NCBI GenBank assembly: GCA_021463905.1
Contig: JAJTZA010000038.1
Location: forward strand, 1 to 64,000
Direction: 5' to 3'
DNA length: 64,000 bases
DNA from: Terrimicrobiaceae bacterium
Lineage (GTDB): Bacteria; Verrucomicrobiota; Verrucomicrobiia; Chthoniobacterales; Terrimicrobiaceae
The notes beneath the pieces were generated by a model. The model had not been told where the DNA came from and searched no databases. It saw only the letters and a list, made by a program, of their open reading frames with translations. A program made the translations under genes and the position numbers. This document shows positions 9,094 through 19,424 of the stretch, in pieces. The stretch's first letter is position 1. Each line of letters opens with the position of its first letter.

Positions 9094-9804
9094 TCACACA
9101 CGGCGCTGCTTGGGCGGTCGGCAGCCATTGTGTGGAACGGGCGTCACATCCCGAATCACCGTGATGTCCAAGCCGACAGCCTGCATGGCGCGGACGGCGG
9201 ACTCGCGGCCTGAGCCGGGACCCTTCACGCGCACCTCCACCTCGCGCACTCCATGTCCCATGGCCTGCTTGCAGGCGTCCTGCGCAACAACCTGGGCCGC
9301 ATAGGCCGTGCTCTTGCGCGAGCCCTTGAAGCCGCACTTTCCGGCGCTTGACCAGCCGAGGACAGCACCCCGGGCATCGGTGATGCTGACGATGGTATTG
9401 TTGAAAGTGGCCAGGACGTGGGCAATACCATGCGAGATGTTTTTGCTGCCCTTGGCCTTGATGACTTTGACCGGCTCGATGGTATCATCCAAAGAAATAC
9501 TCACCGGCGCGGCGGCAGGAGCCTCCTCCTTCTTCACAGTCTTTTTGGCCTTCGCGGCTTTGGGACGTTGGGTGGAAGCCGCTGCGGCCACAGCGGGCTG
9601 CGCGCCGTCTGCGGCGGGCGCGGGCGCTTCCGCAGTTGGCGCGACTGGTGCGACTGGTGCTCCCTCAGCAGCAGGAGCTTCCTTCGCGGCCTCCGCATCT
9701 TTGACAGGTGCCTTTTTGCGAGGGGCGGCCTTGGGTTTGGTATTGGCGGCGGTCGCTTCGGGTGCTTCCACTCCTGCCGTGGGATTTTCTGGTTCTTCAG
9801 CCAT
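9094..9804 (-). CDS. rpsK: 30S ribosomal protein S11 with about 110-aa Ala/Pro/Lys-rich N-terminal extension
   Basis: C-terminal [52 protein letters not shown]...[11 protein letters not shown] is S11; N-terminal half is low complexity. Confidence 0.97.
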   Translation of the reverse strand: MAEEPENPTAGVEAPEATAANTKPKAAPRKKAPVKDAEAAKEAPAAEGAPVAPVAPTAEAPAPAADGAQPAVAAAASTQRPKAAKAKKTVKKEEAPAAAPVSISLDDTIEPVKVIKAKGSKNISHGIAHVLATFNNTIVSITDARGAVLGWSSAGKCGFKGSRKSTAYAAQVVAQDACKQAMGHGVREVEVRVKGPGSGRESAVRAMQAVGLDITVIRDVTPVPHNGCRPPKQRRV

Positions 9805-9818
9805 GATTTTCTATGAGA

Positions 9819-10214
9819 TTAAACTTTTCCGGCCTTGGCATTTGGGTTGCGCTGAACGCCGACCACCTTGCGGGGACCCTTGCGGGTGCGCGCATTCGTG
9901 CAGGTGCGCTGTCCGCGCACGGGGAGGCCGCGGCGATGGCGGATTCCCCGATGACAATTGATGGCCTGAAGGCGTTTGAGATTTCCCTGCACCTCGCGGC
10001 GAAGGTCGCCCTCGATGACAATGTTCAGGCTGGAAATTGCGTGAACGATTTTGTTGATCTGCTCCGGCGACAATTCCTTCGCGCGGATATTGGGGTCAAT
10101 ATTGGCGATTTCGAGAATGCGTTTGGTGTTGCTCGGGCCGACACCGTAAATGTAGGGCAACGACGCTTCGATGCGTTTATCGCCGGGAATTTCTACTCCA
10201 AGAAGACGTGGCAT
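9819..10214 (-). CDS. rpsM: 30S ribosomal protein S13
   Basis: [34 protein letters not shown]...[25 protein letters not shown]. Confidence 0.97.
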   Translation of the reverse strand: MPRLLGVEIPGDKRIEASLPYIYGVGPSNTKRILEIANIDPNIRAKELSPEQINKIVHAISSLNIVIEGDLRREVQGNLKRLQAINCHRGIRHRRGLPVRGQRTCTNARTRKGPRKVVGVQRNPNAKAGKV

Positions 10215-10241
10215 ATAATTGAGGATGGATGGTGGGGCTGG

Positions 10242-10355
10242 TCAGCCCTGTTTTTGTTTGTGGCGCGGGTTTTTACAGATGACGCGCACGGTGTTTTTTC
10301 GGCGAACGATCTTGCAGCTTTCGCAAATGCGTTTGACGGATGCTCGAACTTTCAT
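10242..10355 (-). CDS. rpmJ: 50S ribosomal protein L36
   Basis: [37 protein letters not shown] with Cys/His zinc ligands; internal to ORF 10242..10490. Confidence 0.96.
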   Translation of the reverse strand: MKVRASVKRICESCKIVRRKNTVRVICKNPRHKQKQG

Positions 10356-10558
10356 GGGATGATATGTTTTGTGTGATTTGGTGTGATTGGTTCGCCCGGA
10401 TTCGCGACCGTTGAGGATCGCCAAGCCGCGCGGGTCGCGCAACCGTAGAGGATGGAATCCTCGCAGGAATGTCGTTCCTCGCCGCGACACGCGCCATTCC
10501 CGCCGATGCGGAACGCGCCGTCGGACAATCGTGCGACAACTTTGCCAATTACTTGCAT
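10352..10558 (-). CDS. Uncertain ORF in the canonical infA slot; only its N-terminus resembles IF-1
   Basis: [18 protein letters not shown] resembles the IF-1 start (VxGxVVxxLxxxxFRV); the remainder does not match IF-1 in any frame. Confidence 0.25.
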   Translation of the reverse strand: MQVIGKVVARLSDGAFRIGGNGACRGEERHSCEDSILYGCATRAAWRSSTVANPGEPITPNHTKHIIP

Positions 10559-11313
10559 AGCATTTTTTTAGAACCTGTCAACACCTCGGGTGCGCCATCG
10601 GTCACCAGCACCGTATGCTCAAAATGAGCGGAGGGCTTTCCGTCGGCTGTGACCACCGTCCAGCGATCCTCCAAGACCCGCACCGCAGAGCCGCCAAAGT
10701 TTATCATCGGCTCGATCGCCAGGGTCATCCCCGGCTTCAGGATCGGACCGTCTTTGGGCCTGCCAAAATTCGGAATTTGAGGTTCTTCATGGAGCTTGCG
10801 ACCCACGCCATGACCGACAAACTCCCGGACAACGCTGAAGCCATTTCGTCGGGCCTCGGCGTCCACGAAGGCGGAGATTTCCCCGACGCGGCGACCTGCG
10901 CGAGCCAGCGGAATGGCGGCAGCGAGAATTTTTTGGGTGATCGTACACAGACGCTCGGCTTCGGGGTTCAGAATCCCCACGGGGACGCTGGCAGCCGTAT
11001 CGCCAATCCATCCGTCGCGGATGATCCCAACATCCATTTTGACGAGGTCGCCGTATTGGATGCGCCTTGTGCCACCAATCCCATGAACGACCTCTTCGTT
11101 GATGCTGATACAAATGTGTCCTGGAAATTTTTTGTATCCCAAGAAGGCGCTGCGCACGCCCGCCTCCGCCATCAATTCAGCTGCCGCACGGTCAATGTCT
11201 CCCGTCGTGCGTCCGGGTGCCACCATCCCGGAAAGCGCGGAAAGGATTTCGGAAGCGGATTCACCGGCCTTCCGCATGGCCTCGATTTCCCAGCCTCGTT
11301 TGATGGGAATCAT
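10549..11313 (-). CDS. map: Type I methionine aminopeptidase
   Basis: [18 protein letters not shown]...[11 protein letters not shown]-like [55 protein letters not shown]. Confidence 0.97.
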   Translation of the reverse strand: MIPIKRGWEIEAMRKAGESASEILSALSGMVAPGRTTGDIDRAAAELMAEAGVRSAFLGYKKFPGHICISINEEVVHGIGGTRRIQYGDLVKMDVGIIRDGWIGDTAASVPVGILNPEAERLCTITQKILAAAIPLARAGRRVGEISAFVDAEARRNGFSVVREFVGHGVGRKLHEEPQIPNFGRPKDGPILKPGMTLAIEPMINFGGSAVRVLEDRWTVVTADGKPSAHFEHTVLVTDGAPEVLTGSKKMLCK

Positions 11314-11957
11314 GCGGCCTCCTTCATATCCTCATGGAGGGTGTGAAAGACGGCATCGCGACCAGGAGCCGCATCCACAGAGCGTAGAATCCCGGATTTG
11401 CGGTAATAGTCGGCCACGGGGAGAGTCAGCTCACGGTATTCCGCAAGGCGTTTCTCAAGGGCCTCGGGAGTATCATCGGCGCGTCGGTGCAGAACGCCTC
11501 CGCAGTTCGGACAGGGGGTTTCGGGGGTCACATGATGAAATGTCTCGTTAAAAACCGCGCCGCAGGAGCGGCAGGTCAGGCGTGTCAGCATCCGCTCCCG
11601 AATCACCTCCTCGGACAGCTCGAGAAAATAAACACAATCGAGCGGGAGGCTCCTTCGCTGGAGTTCGGAATCAAAGGACCGGGCCTGCCCGATCGTGCGG
11701 GGAAAGCCGTCCATGATAAACCGCTTTTTTTCTCCGAGCCACGTACGCACCACAGCGAGCACCAACTCGTCAGGCAGGAGGCGGCCCTGGGAAATCCACT
11801 GGGCGGCCTGGGTGCCCAGTTGGGTTCCCCGCCGGGATTCTTCACGCAGGATGGCGCCAGTCGAGGCGGAGGGGATGCCAAACGCCGCCGAGATCATGGC
11901 GGCCTGAGTGCCTTTGCCGGTGGCGGGTGGACCGAGCAGAACGACGCGATTTTTCAT
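11310..11957 (-). CDS. adk: Adenylate kinase with four-Cys zinc LID
   Basis: LLGPPATGKGTQA P-loop, IMDGFPRT, LTCRSC...CPNC LID; overlaps map start. Confidence 0.96.
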   Translation of the reverse strand: MKNRVVLLGPPATGKGTQAAMISAAFGIPSASTGAILREESRRGTQLGTQAAQWISQGRLLPDELVLAVVRTWLGEKKRFIMDGFPRTIGQARSFDSELQRRSLPLDCVYFLELSEEVIRERMLTRLTCRSCGAVFNETFHHVTPETPCPNCGGVLHRRADDTPEALEKRLAEYRELTLPVADYYRKSGILRSVDAAPGRDAVFHTLHEDMKEAA

Positions 11958-11969
11958 CGAATCCTCCCG

Positions 11970-13481
11970 CTATTTTTGGGCTGCGAAAAAGATGGCCACC
12001 CCGGCAATGATGAGGATGCCGAGAATCGCGTAGATGAGCACCAGCGTGTCGTCGCGCAGGACATTGGTCGAACCCATGCGCGGGCGGCTGTCGCGCGCAC
12101 CGGCACCCCGCAGTTTCCCTTTTCGTAAAAATCCGTCGTAGTGGCGCTGGAGCAGATACGTCTCGACCTGCCGCATGGTATCCAGCACGACTCCCACAAT
12201 GATCAACAACCCCGTCCCGCCAAAAAACTGCGAGGTCATATACGGGACATTGAGCATCCGAGACATGAGCTGCGGCACCACCGCAATGACCGTCAAAAAG
12301 ATGGCACCCGCAAAAGTCAGCCGCGACATGGTGAAATCCAGGAAATCCGCCGTGGGCTTTCCAGGCCGCACCCCCGGAATGAAACCACCGTATTTTTTGA
12401 GATCATCGGCGATCTGCGCCGGCTGGAACTGCGTCGCCACCCAGAAGTAGCTGAAAAAGAAAATCATCGCTCCAAAGAACACGTAGTGGAGCCAGCCCAC
12501 CGCCAGCAGATTCGCCAGCTCCTGCGCCGCGCGACTCTGCGGAAATGCCATCTTGATGATCGTCGAAGGGAAAAGCAAAATCGCCTGTGCGAAAATGATC
12601 GGCATCACGCCCGAGTAGTTGACCTTGAGCGGCATGTACTGGGTCTGACCGCCATACACCTTTCGGCCAACCACCCGCTTCGCATACTGAATGCTGATCT
12701 TCCGCTCGGCCTGAGTGACGGCAATCACCGCCGCCACGACAAAGACCAGGAACAAACAGAGCAACACCAACACCACCGGGCTGACACTGGCCTGCCCGCC
12801 CACCTCAGTGGGCACAAATGTCCGCCAGGCCTGCACCAGGCCCGCCGGGAGCTGGGCGATGATGCCAATGGTGATGATCAGCGACACACCGTTGCCGATG
12901 CCCCGTTCGGTGATCTGATCCCCCAGCCACGTCAGAAACATCGTGCCGGCGGTCATGGTTGCAATCGTCAAAAACTGGAAGCCCAAACCGGGGCGCTGGA
13001 CGAGGTCCACGCCGAGCCGGTTGATGGTGTCCATGATCCCGGGCAGGAAGGGGTTGGCCTGCGGGTTCTCAAAGGACTTTGCGAGCAGCCACCCCTGAAA
13101 AATGCAAAGTACAATTGTCAGATAACGGGTGTATTGCGTGATGGTTCGCCGTCCGCCATCCTCGCGCGAGAGTTTGCCAAGCTGCGGAACCACAGCCGTC
13201 AGCAATTGCATCATGATGGAGGCACTGATGTACGGCATGATCCCCAGCGAAAATATCGCGCATTGCGCCAGCGCCCCTCCGCTGAAAAGGTTGAAGAGCG
13301 CGGCCACGCCGCCTCCCGAGCCGGAACCGGCATGACGAAACCACGCCGCCAACACCTCACTGTTCACGCCCGGCGTCGTGATCGCCGATCCCGCGCGCAT
13401 GATGACAATCATCGCCAACGTGAACAAAACCCGCTGCCGAAGCTCCGGGATTTTGAAGATGTTGGTGAATGCGGAAATCAT
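11970..13481 (-). CDS. secY: Protein translocase subunit SecY
   Basis: MISAFTNIFKIPELRQRVLFTLAMI, GIMPYISASIMMQLL, GIGNGVSLIITIGI, multiple TM segments. Confidence 0.97.
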   Translation of the reverse strand: MISAFTNIFKIPELRQRVLFTLAMIVIMRAGSAITTPGVNSEVLAAWFRHAGSGSGGGVAALFNLFSGGALAQCAIFSLGIMPYISASIMMQLLTAVVPQLGKLSREDGGRRTITQYTRYLTIVLCIFQGWLLAKSFENPQANPFLPGIMDTINRLGVDLVQRPGLGFQFLTIATMTAGTMFLTWLGDQITERGIGNGVSLIITIGIIAQLPAGLVQAWRTFVPTEVGGQASVSPVVLVLLCLFLVFVVAAVIAVTQAERKISIQYAKRVVGRKVYGGQTQYMPLKVNYSGVMPIIFAQAILLFPSTIIKMAFPQSRAAQELANLLAVGWLHYVFFGAMIFFFSYFWVATQFQPAQIADDLKKYGGFIPGVRPGKPTADFLDFTMSRLTFAGAIFLTVIAVVPQLMSRMLNVPYMTSQFFGGTGLLIIVGVVLDTMRQVETYLLQRHYDGFLRKGKLRGAGARDSRPRMGSTNVLRDDTLVLIYAILGILIIAGVAIFFAAQK

Positions 13482-13548
13482 GGCTGGGAGCAATGGGCCA
13501 CGGGAGCAGGCATCTTATCCTTCACCAACAGGCTGAGGCGAAGGGTGC

Positions 13549-14010
13549 TCACGCGGCGGGTTTCTGACTCAGAGTGACGGAGCCTCCCAGCTTTTCAATT
13601 TTTTCGCGCGCGGCGACGCTGATGATATCCGCCTCGATATGGAAGGCCTTGGTCAGCTCGCCACGGCCAAGAATCTTGATTCCATCCAGCCGCCCGCGCA
13701 CCAGCCCCGCTCCGCGCAGGAGCTTCTCGTTGATGGCCGCACCGGACTCGAAACGCTTTTCCAGGTCGTCCAGATTTACGATCCCGTAGGCTGTCTTAAA
13801 AGCCGCATTGGAAAATCCGCGCTTGGGCAGGCGGCGATAGAGCGGCATCTGACCGCCCTCAAAGCCGGGGCGGATGCTTCCGCCCGCACGGGCCTTCTGG
13901 CCCTTGTGGCCTTTGCCGGAGGTCTTTCCGTGGCCGGAGCTTTCTCCGCGTCCGAGTCGTTTGCGGGAGCGCTTGGCTCCCGGATTGGGTTTGAGGTCGT
14001 GCAGTCGCAT
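13549..14010 (-). CDS. rplO: 50S ribosomal protein L15
   Basis: [44 protein letters not shown]. Confidence 0.97.
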   Translation of the reverse strand: MRLHDLKPNPGAKRSRKRLGRGESSGHGKTSGKGHKGQKARAGGSIRPGFEGGQMPLYRRLPKRGFSNAAFKTAYGIVNLDDLEKRFESGAAINEKLLRGAGLVRGRLDGIKILGRGELTKAFHIEADIISVAAREKIEKLGGSVTLSQKPAA

Positions 14011-14020
14011 GGGATGATGA

Positions 14021-14578
14021 TCAGGCTGGGGCGGCTTCCGGTGCGGGGCGGCGGAAGGGTTTGCCGCGCATTTTGAAAAACTCTTCTTTGGGGCGCAATG
14101 TCCGCAGGGCTTCGAGTGTCGCCTTCACGACATTGGACGGGTTGCTGGAGCCGAGAGATTTGGCGAGAACGTCGCGGATACCCGCCGCCTCGATGACCGC
14201 GCGCACGCCGCCACCGGCGATGACGCCGGTTCCTGGCGATGCGGGCCGCAGGAGGACGCGGCCACCGCCAAACTCGCCGACCGTCTCGTGTGGGATGGTA
14301 TTCTCGTGAACTGACACCGTCACCATGCGCTTGCGGGCGGCGTCGGTCGCCTTGCGGATCGCCTCACTCACTTCATTGGCCTTGCCAAATCCGATGCCGA
14401 CCCCTCCCTTGCGGTCGCCCGCAACAATCAGCGCACTGAAGCTGAAGCGGCGTCCGCCCTTCACCACTTTGGCGCACCGGTTGATAAAGACCACCTTCTC
14501 CGTGGTCTCGGAAGCATCCTGTTTATTATCGCTGGCGGGCTTGGCCCGATCCCTTGTTTTGCGTGTTTGAGCAGCCAT
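14021..14578 (-). CDS. rpsE: 30S ribosomal protein S5
   Basis: [59 protein letters not shown]. Confidence 0.97.
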   Translation of the reverse strand: MAAQTRKTRDRAKPASDNKQDASETTEKVVFINRCAKVVKGGRRFSFSALIVAGDRKGGVGIGFGKANEVSEAIRKATDAARKRMVTVSVHENTIPHETVGEFGGGRVLLRPASPGTGVIAGGGVRAVIEAAGIRDVLAKSLGSSNPSNVVKATLEALRTLRPKEEFFKMRGKPFRRPAPEAAPA

Positions 14579-14581
14579 AGG

Positions 14582-14938
14582 TCAAAAATCCAGACCCGCT
14601 TCACGGGCCGCGTCGGCAAGGGCCTTGACCTTGCCATGATATTGGTAGCCACCGCGATCGAAGACAACCTTCCGGATGTTTTTTTCTCCGCCGCGCTCAG
14701 CCAGGAGCTTTCCGACGCGGGCGGCGGTGACCGCATTGGCCCGGGTGGATTTGTCGCCGCGCAACGCTTCCTCGGTGGTGTGGACGGAGGCAACCGTCCG
14801 GGACTCTTCATCGTTGATGATTTGAGCCTGGATGTGCTGCCCGGAAAAATACACGGCGAGGCGCGGACGCCCGGCGGTGCCGGTAACTTTTTTGCGGATG
14901 CGCTGGTGGCGCAGTTGGCGTTTGTTGGTGGTGGCCAT
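14582..14938 (-). CDS. rplR: 50S ribosomal protein L18
   Basis: RIRKKVTGTAGRPRLAVYFSGQHIQAQIINDEESRTVASV...FDRGGYQYHGKVKALADAAREAGLDF. Confidence 0.96.
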   Translation of the reverse strand: MATTNKRQLRHQRIRKKVTGTAGRPRLAVYFSGQHIQAQIINDEESRTVASVHTTEEALRGDKSTRANAVTAARVGKLLAERGGEKNIRKVVFDRGGYQYHGKVKALADAAREAGLDF

Positions 14939-14941
14939 GAG

Positions 14942-15481
14942 TTATTGGACGGTTTTTCCTTCCTTGCGGCGAATTTGCTCGCCTGCGTACCGGATCCCCT
15001 TGCCCTTGTAAGGCTCGGGCGGATAAAATTTACGGATGTCGGCGGCGATTTGGCCGACGGCATGCTTGTCAACACCCTCTATGGCGATTTTGGTGTTGTC
15101 GGTGACGGTGATTTTTATTTCCTTCGGAATGTCCACGAGAATGGGATGCGACTTGCCAAGGCTCAAATTGAGCTTCGAGCCTTGAACTGCCGCGCGGAAC
15201 CCCACGCCGTGGATTTCCAGATCGCGGCGGAAGCCCTCGCTCACGCCGGTGACCATGTTGGCAATGAGGGCGCGAGAGAGTCCATGCAGGGCGCGCACCT
15301 GGCGCGAATCCCCATCGCGCTCAATCGCGACTACCTCTCCCTCGACCTTGGCGCGCACGGAAGCCGGCAGCGTCCACGAGAGCTTTCCCCGGGGGCCTTC
15401 GACGGTGACATGTCCGCCCTGGCCAAGACTCACCTTGACCTTCGGCGGGACGGAAACGGGTTTTTTGCCGATACGAGACAT
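14942..15481 (-). CDS. rplF: 50S ribosomal protein L6
   Basis: MSRIGKKPVSVP...VTVEGPRGKLSW...PEPYKGKGIRYAGE. Confidence 0.97.
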   Translation of the reverse strand: MSRIGKKPVSVPPKVKVSLGQGGHVTVEGPRGKLSWTLPASVRAKVEGEVVAIERDGDSRQVRALHGLSRALIANMVTGVSEGFRRDLEIHGVGFRAAVQGSKLNLSLGKSHPILVDIPKEIKITVTDNTKIAIEGVDKHAVGQIAADIRKFYPPEPYKGKGIRYAGEQIRRKEGKTVQ

Positions 15482-15484
15482 AAT

Positions 15485-15877
15485 TTACCAAATGTAAGCG
15501 AGGAGTTCCCCCCCCACGTTTTGCTTGCGGGCTTCTCCGCCCGTTAAAATTCCCCGTGGTGTGGAAAGCACGGCGATGCCCATGCCGCCGAGCACACGCG
15601 GGATATCTCCCGCGCCCACATAGCGGCGCAGCCCCGGGCGGCTCACCCGTCGCAGGCCGCTGATCACGCTGGCGCGGTTGACAAATTTGTTATGGACGCG
15701 CAGGTGCGGGTGTCCGTCTTTGGGTGTTTCGAGGTCGAATCCGGAGATGTACCCTTCCTGTTTGAGGACGCGGGCGATCTCGGCTTTGAGCTTCGAATAG
15801 GGCACCGTGAAGTCCGCCTTGCGTGCGCTCGTGGCGTTGCGCAGGCGGGTGAGCATGTCAGCGATGGGATCGGTCAT
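15485..15877 (-). CDS. rpsH: 30S ribosomal protein S8
   Basis: MTDPIADMLTRLRNATSARKADFTVPYSKLK...GIAVLSTPRGILTGGEARKQNVGGELLAYIW. Confidence 0.97.
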   Translation of the reverse strand: MTDPIADMLTRLRNATSARKADFTVPYSKLKAEIARVLKQEGYISGFDLETPKDGHPHLRVHNKFVNRASVISGLRRVSRPGLRRYVGAGDIPRVLGGMGIAVLSTPRGILTGGEARKQNVGGELLAYIW

Positions 15878-15909
15878 GGTGAATGGTGGTTGTGTCGTCG
15901 CGCTTCCGC

Positions 15910-16533
15910 TCAATCGGCGGCTTTTTCTGTCTCCGGCGCGGACTCTTCCGCAGCCGGCTTCCGCGCCTGCTGGCGGGTCTTGTCGGAAAAGGGCATCCCC
16001 AGCTCGGTCAGAAGCGACTTGGCCTCCGCGTTGGTTCGCGCCGTGGTGACAATCGTGATGTCGAAGCCGAGGTTGCGCTTGATTTTATCAAGCTCGACTT
16101 CCGGAAAAATCGCCTGGTCGGTGACGCCCAGCGTGTAGTTGCCGTGGCCGTCAAAGGCCTTTGGTGAGACCCCGCGAAAATCCCGGATCCGGGGCAGCGC
16201 CATTTTGATGAGGCGCTGGAGAAACTCGTACATGATGCGACCGCGCAGGGTGACCTTCGCTCCAATGGCCTGGCCTTTGCGGAGTTTGAAATTTGCGATG
16301 CTCTTTTTCGAGAGTGTGGTCACGGGTTTCTGGCCGGTGATCAGGGCGATTTCGGACTTGGCGATCTCGAGTGCCTCCTTGTAATCGCTCCCTGCGCCGA
16401 CGCAGGAATTGACAACCACTTTGATGACCTTCGGAACCTCCTGGATGTTTTTGTAGGTGTGCTTTTCACGCAGCGCGGGGATCACGCGCGTCTTGTACTC
16501 TTGGAGCAGCTCGGGTGCTTGCTGGGCGCTCAT
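15910..16533 (-). CDS. rplE: 50S ribosomal protein L5 with acidic C-terminal tail
   Basis: YKNIQEVPKVIKVVVNSCVG...ALITGQKPVTTLSKKSIANFKLRKGQAIGAKVTLRG...GRGN-like FDGHGNYTLGV. Confidence 0.97.
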   Translation of the reverse strand: MSAQQAPELLQEYKTRVIPALREKHTYKNIQEVPKVIKVVVNSCVGAGSDYKEALEIAKSEIALITGQKPVTTLSKKSIANFKLRKGQAIGAKVTLRGRIMYEFLQRLIKMALPRIRDFRGVSPKAFDGHGNYTLGVTDQAIFPEVELDKIKRNLGFDITIVTTARTNAEAKSLLTELGMPFSDKTRQQARKPAAEESAPETEKAAD

Positions 16534-16536
16534 GGA

Positions 16537-16815
16537 TTAATTGGCTTTCTTTGCGGATTTCTTCGCTTTGGTGGCGGTGTCCGGCGTGACCACCCGCACG
16601 TTGGAAATGTGGAGCGGGCCTTCGCGCTGGATAATGGCACCGTTCGGATTGTCCTGGGTGCGGCGCTGGTGCTTTTTAATCAGGCGCACGCCCTCAATAA
16701 TCACCTGTGACTTGGCCGGAATCACCTGCAGGATTTTCCCGCTTGCGCCCCGGTGGTTTCCGGAAATCACCTCGACGATGTCTCCGCGTTTCACATGAAA
16801 TTTTGGCCTGCTCAT
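16537..16815 (-). CDS. rplX: 50S ribosomal protein L24
   Basis: [45 protein letters not shown]. Confidence 0.96.
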   Translation of the reverse strand: MSRPKFHVKRGDIVEVISGNHRGASGKILQVIPAKSQVIIEGVRLIKKHQRRTQDNPNGAIIQREGPLHISNVRVVTPDTATKAKKSAKKAN

Positions 16816-17177
16816 AGAACCTCCGGCGCCATCGAAATGATCTTCATGAAATTTTTCTCGCGCAGTTCGCGGGCCACCGGCCCAAAAATGCGCGTACCCC
16901 GCGGGTTTTTGTCTTTGTCAATGATGACAATGGCGTTGTTGTCAAAGCGGAGGTAGGAGCCGTCGGGTCGGCGCACCGGGTGTTTGGTGCGGACGACGAC
17001 AGCGCGCACGACATCGCCTTTTTTGACTGTGCCGCCGGAGGTGGCCTCTTTGACGTTGGCGGTGATGACGTCGCCGACCGAGGCGCTCAGCGTGGATTTT
17101 CCGATCACGCCGATCATGGTGGCCATGTTGGCGCCCGTATTATCCGCCACCGCCAGTCTGGATCGAATCTGTATCAT
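16812..17177 (-). CDS. rplN: 50S ribosomal protein L14
   Basis: [16 protein letters not shown]...[53 protein letters not shown]. Confidence 0.97.
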   Translation of the reverse strand: MIQIRSRLAVADNTGANMATMIGVIGKSTLSASVGDVITANVKEATSGGTVKKGDVVRAVVVRTKHPVRRPDGSYLRFDNNAIVIIDKDKNPRGTRIFGPVARELREKNFMKIISMAPEVL

Positions 17178-17186
17178 AGAATGGAC

Positions 17187-17456
17187 TTAGTGTTTGAGGA
17201 TTTCGACAAGGCGCCAGCGCTTGAGCTTCGAGAGCGGGCGGGTCTCCATGATGCTCACACGATCGCCCACCTTGGCCTCGTTTTTTTCATCATGGACATG
17301 AAATTTCGCGGTCTGTTTGACAATTTTTCCGAATTTGGGGTGTGGGACGCGGCTGACGACCCGGACGACAATCGTCTTTTGCATGGCGTTGGAGACAACT
17401 TCTCCGACGCGGATCTTTCTGAGGCTTCTGGCCGGGGCTTCTGCGGTCGTGCTCAT
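17187..17456 (-). CDS. rpsQ: 30S ribosomal protein S17
   Basis: [21 protein letters not shown]...[37 protein letters not shown]. Confidence 0.96.
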   Translation of the reverse strand: MSTTAEAPARSLRKIRVGEVVSNAMQKTIVVRVVSRVPHPKFGKIVKQTAKFHVHDEKNEAKVGDRVSIMETRPLSKLKRWRLVEILKH

Positions 17457-17489
17457 ATACTCTAATAAAAAAATCTGTATTTGGGTGGA

Positions 17490-17690
17490 TCAGGCTTGTG
17501 GGGTTTTGCGTTTGGCGGTGGCCAGTGTGGACACGCGGGCGGCATCGCGGCGCAGGGAGCGGAGCCTGTGGGGTTTTTCGAGCTGGCCGGCCTGTTGCTG
17601 GACGCGCAGATTGAAAATTTCATGTTGGAGGTCGCGCTTGCGCGCGTCGAGCTCCTTGACGGTTAATTCTTTGATTTCGGCGATTTTCAT
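17490..17690 (-). CDS. rpmC: 50S ribosomal protein L29
   Basis: MKIAEIKELTVKELDARKRDLQHEIFNLRVQQQAGQLEKPHRLRSLRRDAARVSTLATAKR. Confidence 0.95.
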   Translation of the reverse strand: MKIAEIKELTVKELDARKRDLQHEIFNLRVQQQAGQLEKPHRLRSLRRDAARVSTLATAKRKTPQA

Positions 17691-17721
17691 GCTGGCAGTC
17701 CCTGCGGACGGAATCCGGGGA

Positions 17722-17745
17722 TAAAAAAAGCACGGGAACGTGCTT
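17722..17745 (-). terminator. Terminator-like hairpin plus U7 in the leader of the rpmC-rpsQ-rplN operon (putative attenuator)
   Basis: Minus strand AAGCACG TTCC CGTGCTT followed by TTTTT; 7-bp perfect stem about 40-55 nt upstream of the rpmC ATG, with no same-strand gene upstream (purH diverges). Confidence 0.55.
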
Positions 17746-17858
17746 CCTCCGGAATCCCGACTTTGCGCGGGACAATGACTCTAGCGGACACAAAATCGGA
17801 GGCAAGCAGATTTTTTGAAAAAATTTTCGCATGACATCGGGTTCGGAAAACGGCACAG

Positions 17859-19397
17859 ATGAAAAGCTCTATGAAGAAGATTGAGCGTGCTCTGATTTCC
17901 GTGTCTGACAAGACGGGGATCGTCGAATTTGCCAGGGGGCTTGTGCGCCGCGGAGTCGAGATCATTTCGACGGGCGGTACGGCCAAGGAGCTGGCGGCAG
18001 CGGGAATCCCCGTTGTGGAAATCTCCTCCTTCACCGGCTCGCCGGAAATCCTGGAAGGTCGGGTCAAAACCCTGCACCCCAAAGTGCATGGCGGACTTCT
18101 GTTCGTCCGCGGCAACACCCAGCACGAGGAGGAAGCCGCCGCCCACCGCATCCGCCCCATTGACCTTGTCGCCGTAAATCTTTACCCGTTCGCGGCCACC
18201 ATCGCGCGCAAGGGCGTCACCGCCGCCGAAGCCATTGAGCAGATTGATATCGGCGGCCCCTCGATGATTCGCAGCGCCGCAAAAAATCATGCCTCCGTGA
18301 CGGTGGTTACGGATCCGGCGGATTACGAGGCGGTTTTGGCTGAGCTGGATCAGGAGGGTGGCTCAACGGGGCAGGCCCTGAGAGAGCGGCTGGCTGTGAA
18401 GGCCTTCGCGACGACAGCGGCCTATGACCGTACCATTGCGGGTTTTCTGAATGGCGAGCAGGAGGCGGCGGCGGCTTACCACGTGGACCTCCCGCTCGAG
18501 TGCCGTCTGCGTTATGGAGAAAACCCGCACCAGGCGGCGGAGCTTTACGGCGACTTCGGCTCCCACTTTGAGAAGCTCCAGGGCAAGGAACTCTCCTACA
18601 ACAATATCCTGGACATTTCCGCCGCCACGCGCCTCATCGCGGAGTTTGCCCTGCCCACGGTGGCCATTCTCAAGCACACCAACCCGTGCGGGGTGGCCAC
18701 GGATGCCGATCTGCGCGCGGCCTGGGACAAAGCCTTCGCCACCGACAAGCAGGCACCCTTCGGCGGCATCATCATCTGCAACCGACCGCTCACCCTCGCC
18801 CTGGCCAAAGCCATCGCGGAAATTTTCAGCGAGGTGATCATTGCGCCGGAATTTGATGCGGATGCCCGGCAGGTGCTGGCCAAGAAGAAAAACCTGCGTC
18901 TGATGCGACTGCTCAAGGAACCGGCAACCGGCGTTCGGGAGACGCGGTCGGTGGTCGGCGGTCTGCTCGTCGAGGATGTGGACGCGGTCGGGAGTCCGGA
19001 GCTCGAGCGCCACGTGGTGTCCGTGCGCCCGCCCACGAAGGACGAGATCGAGGCCATGCAATTTGGATGGCGCGTCGTCAAGCACGTGAAATCCAATGCG
19101 ATCGTCTATGCCGGGACCGACCGCACCCTGGGCGTCGGTGCCGGACAAATGTCCCGCGTGGATGCCTCCCGCATCGCCGTCTGGAAAGCCAAGGAGGCCG
19201 GGCTTTCCCTCAAAGGCAGCGCGGTGTGCAGTGATGCTTTCTTCCCCTTTGCCGACGGCCTCATCGCCGCAGCAGAAGCGGGCGCGACGGCCGCCATCCA
19301 GCCGGGCGGCTCGGTCCGGGATCAGGAAGTCATTGCCGCCGCCAACGAGCGCAAGGTGACCATGGTTTTCACCGGGACACGGCATTTCCGCCATTGA
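17859..19397 (+). CDS. purH: Bifunctional AICAR transformylase / IMP cyclohydrolase
   Basis: [16 protein letters not shown]...STGGTAKEL...[10 protein letters not shown]...LRYGENPHQ...[10 protein letters not shown]...[13 protein letters not shown]...TGTRHFRH. Confidence 0.97.
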   Translation: MKSSMKKIERALISVSDKTGIVEFARGLVRRGVEIISTGGTAKELAAAGIPVVEISSFTGSPEILEGRVKTLHPKVHGGLLFVRGNTQHEEEAAAHRIRPIDLVAVNLYPFAATIARKGVTAAEAIEQIDIGGPSMIRSAAKNHASVTVVTDPADYEAVLAELDQEGGSTGQALRERLAVKAFATTAAYDRTIAGFLNGEQEAAAAYHVDLPLECRLRYGENPHQAAELYGDFGSHFEKLQGKELSYNNILDISAATRLIAEFALPTVAILKHTNPCGVATDADLRAAWDKAFATDKQAPFGGIIICNRPLTLALAKAIAEIFSEVIIAPEFDADARQVLAKKKNLRLMRLLKEPATGVRETRSVVGGLLVEDVDAVGSPELERHVVSVRPPTKDEIEAMQFGWRVVKHVKSNAIVYAGTDRTLGVGAGQMSRVDASRIAVWKAKEAGLSLKGSAVCSDAFFPFADGLIAAAEAGATAAIQPGGSVRDQEVIAAANERKVTMVFTGTRHFRH

Positions 19398-19424
19398 GGC
19401 CCCATCGCCTCCTCGAACGCCATT

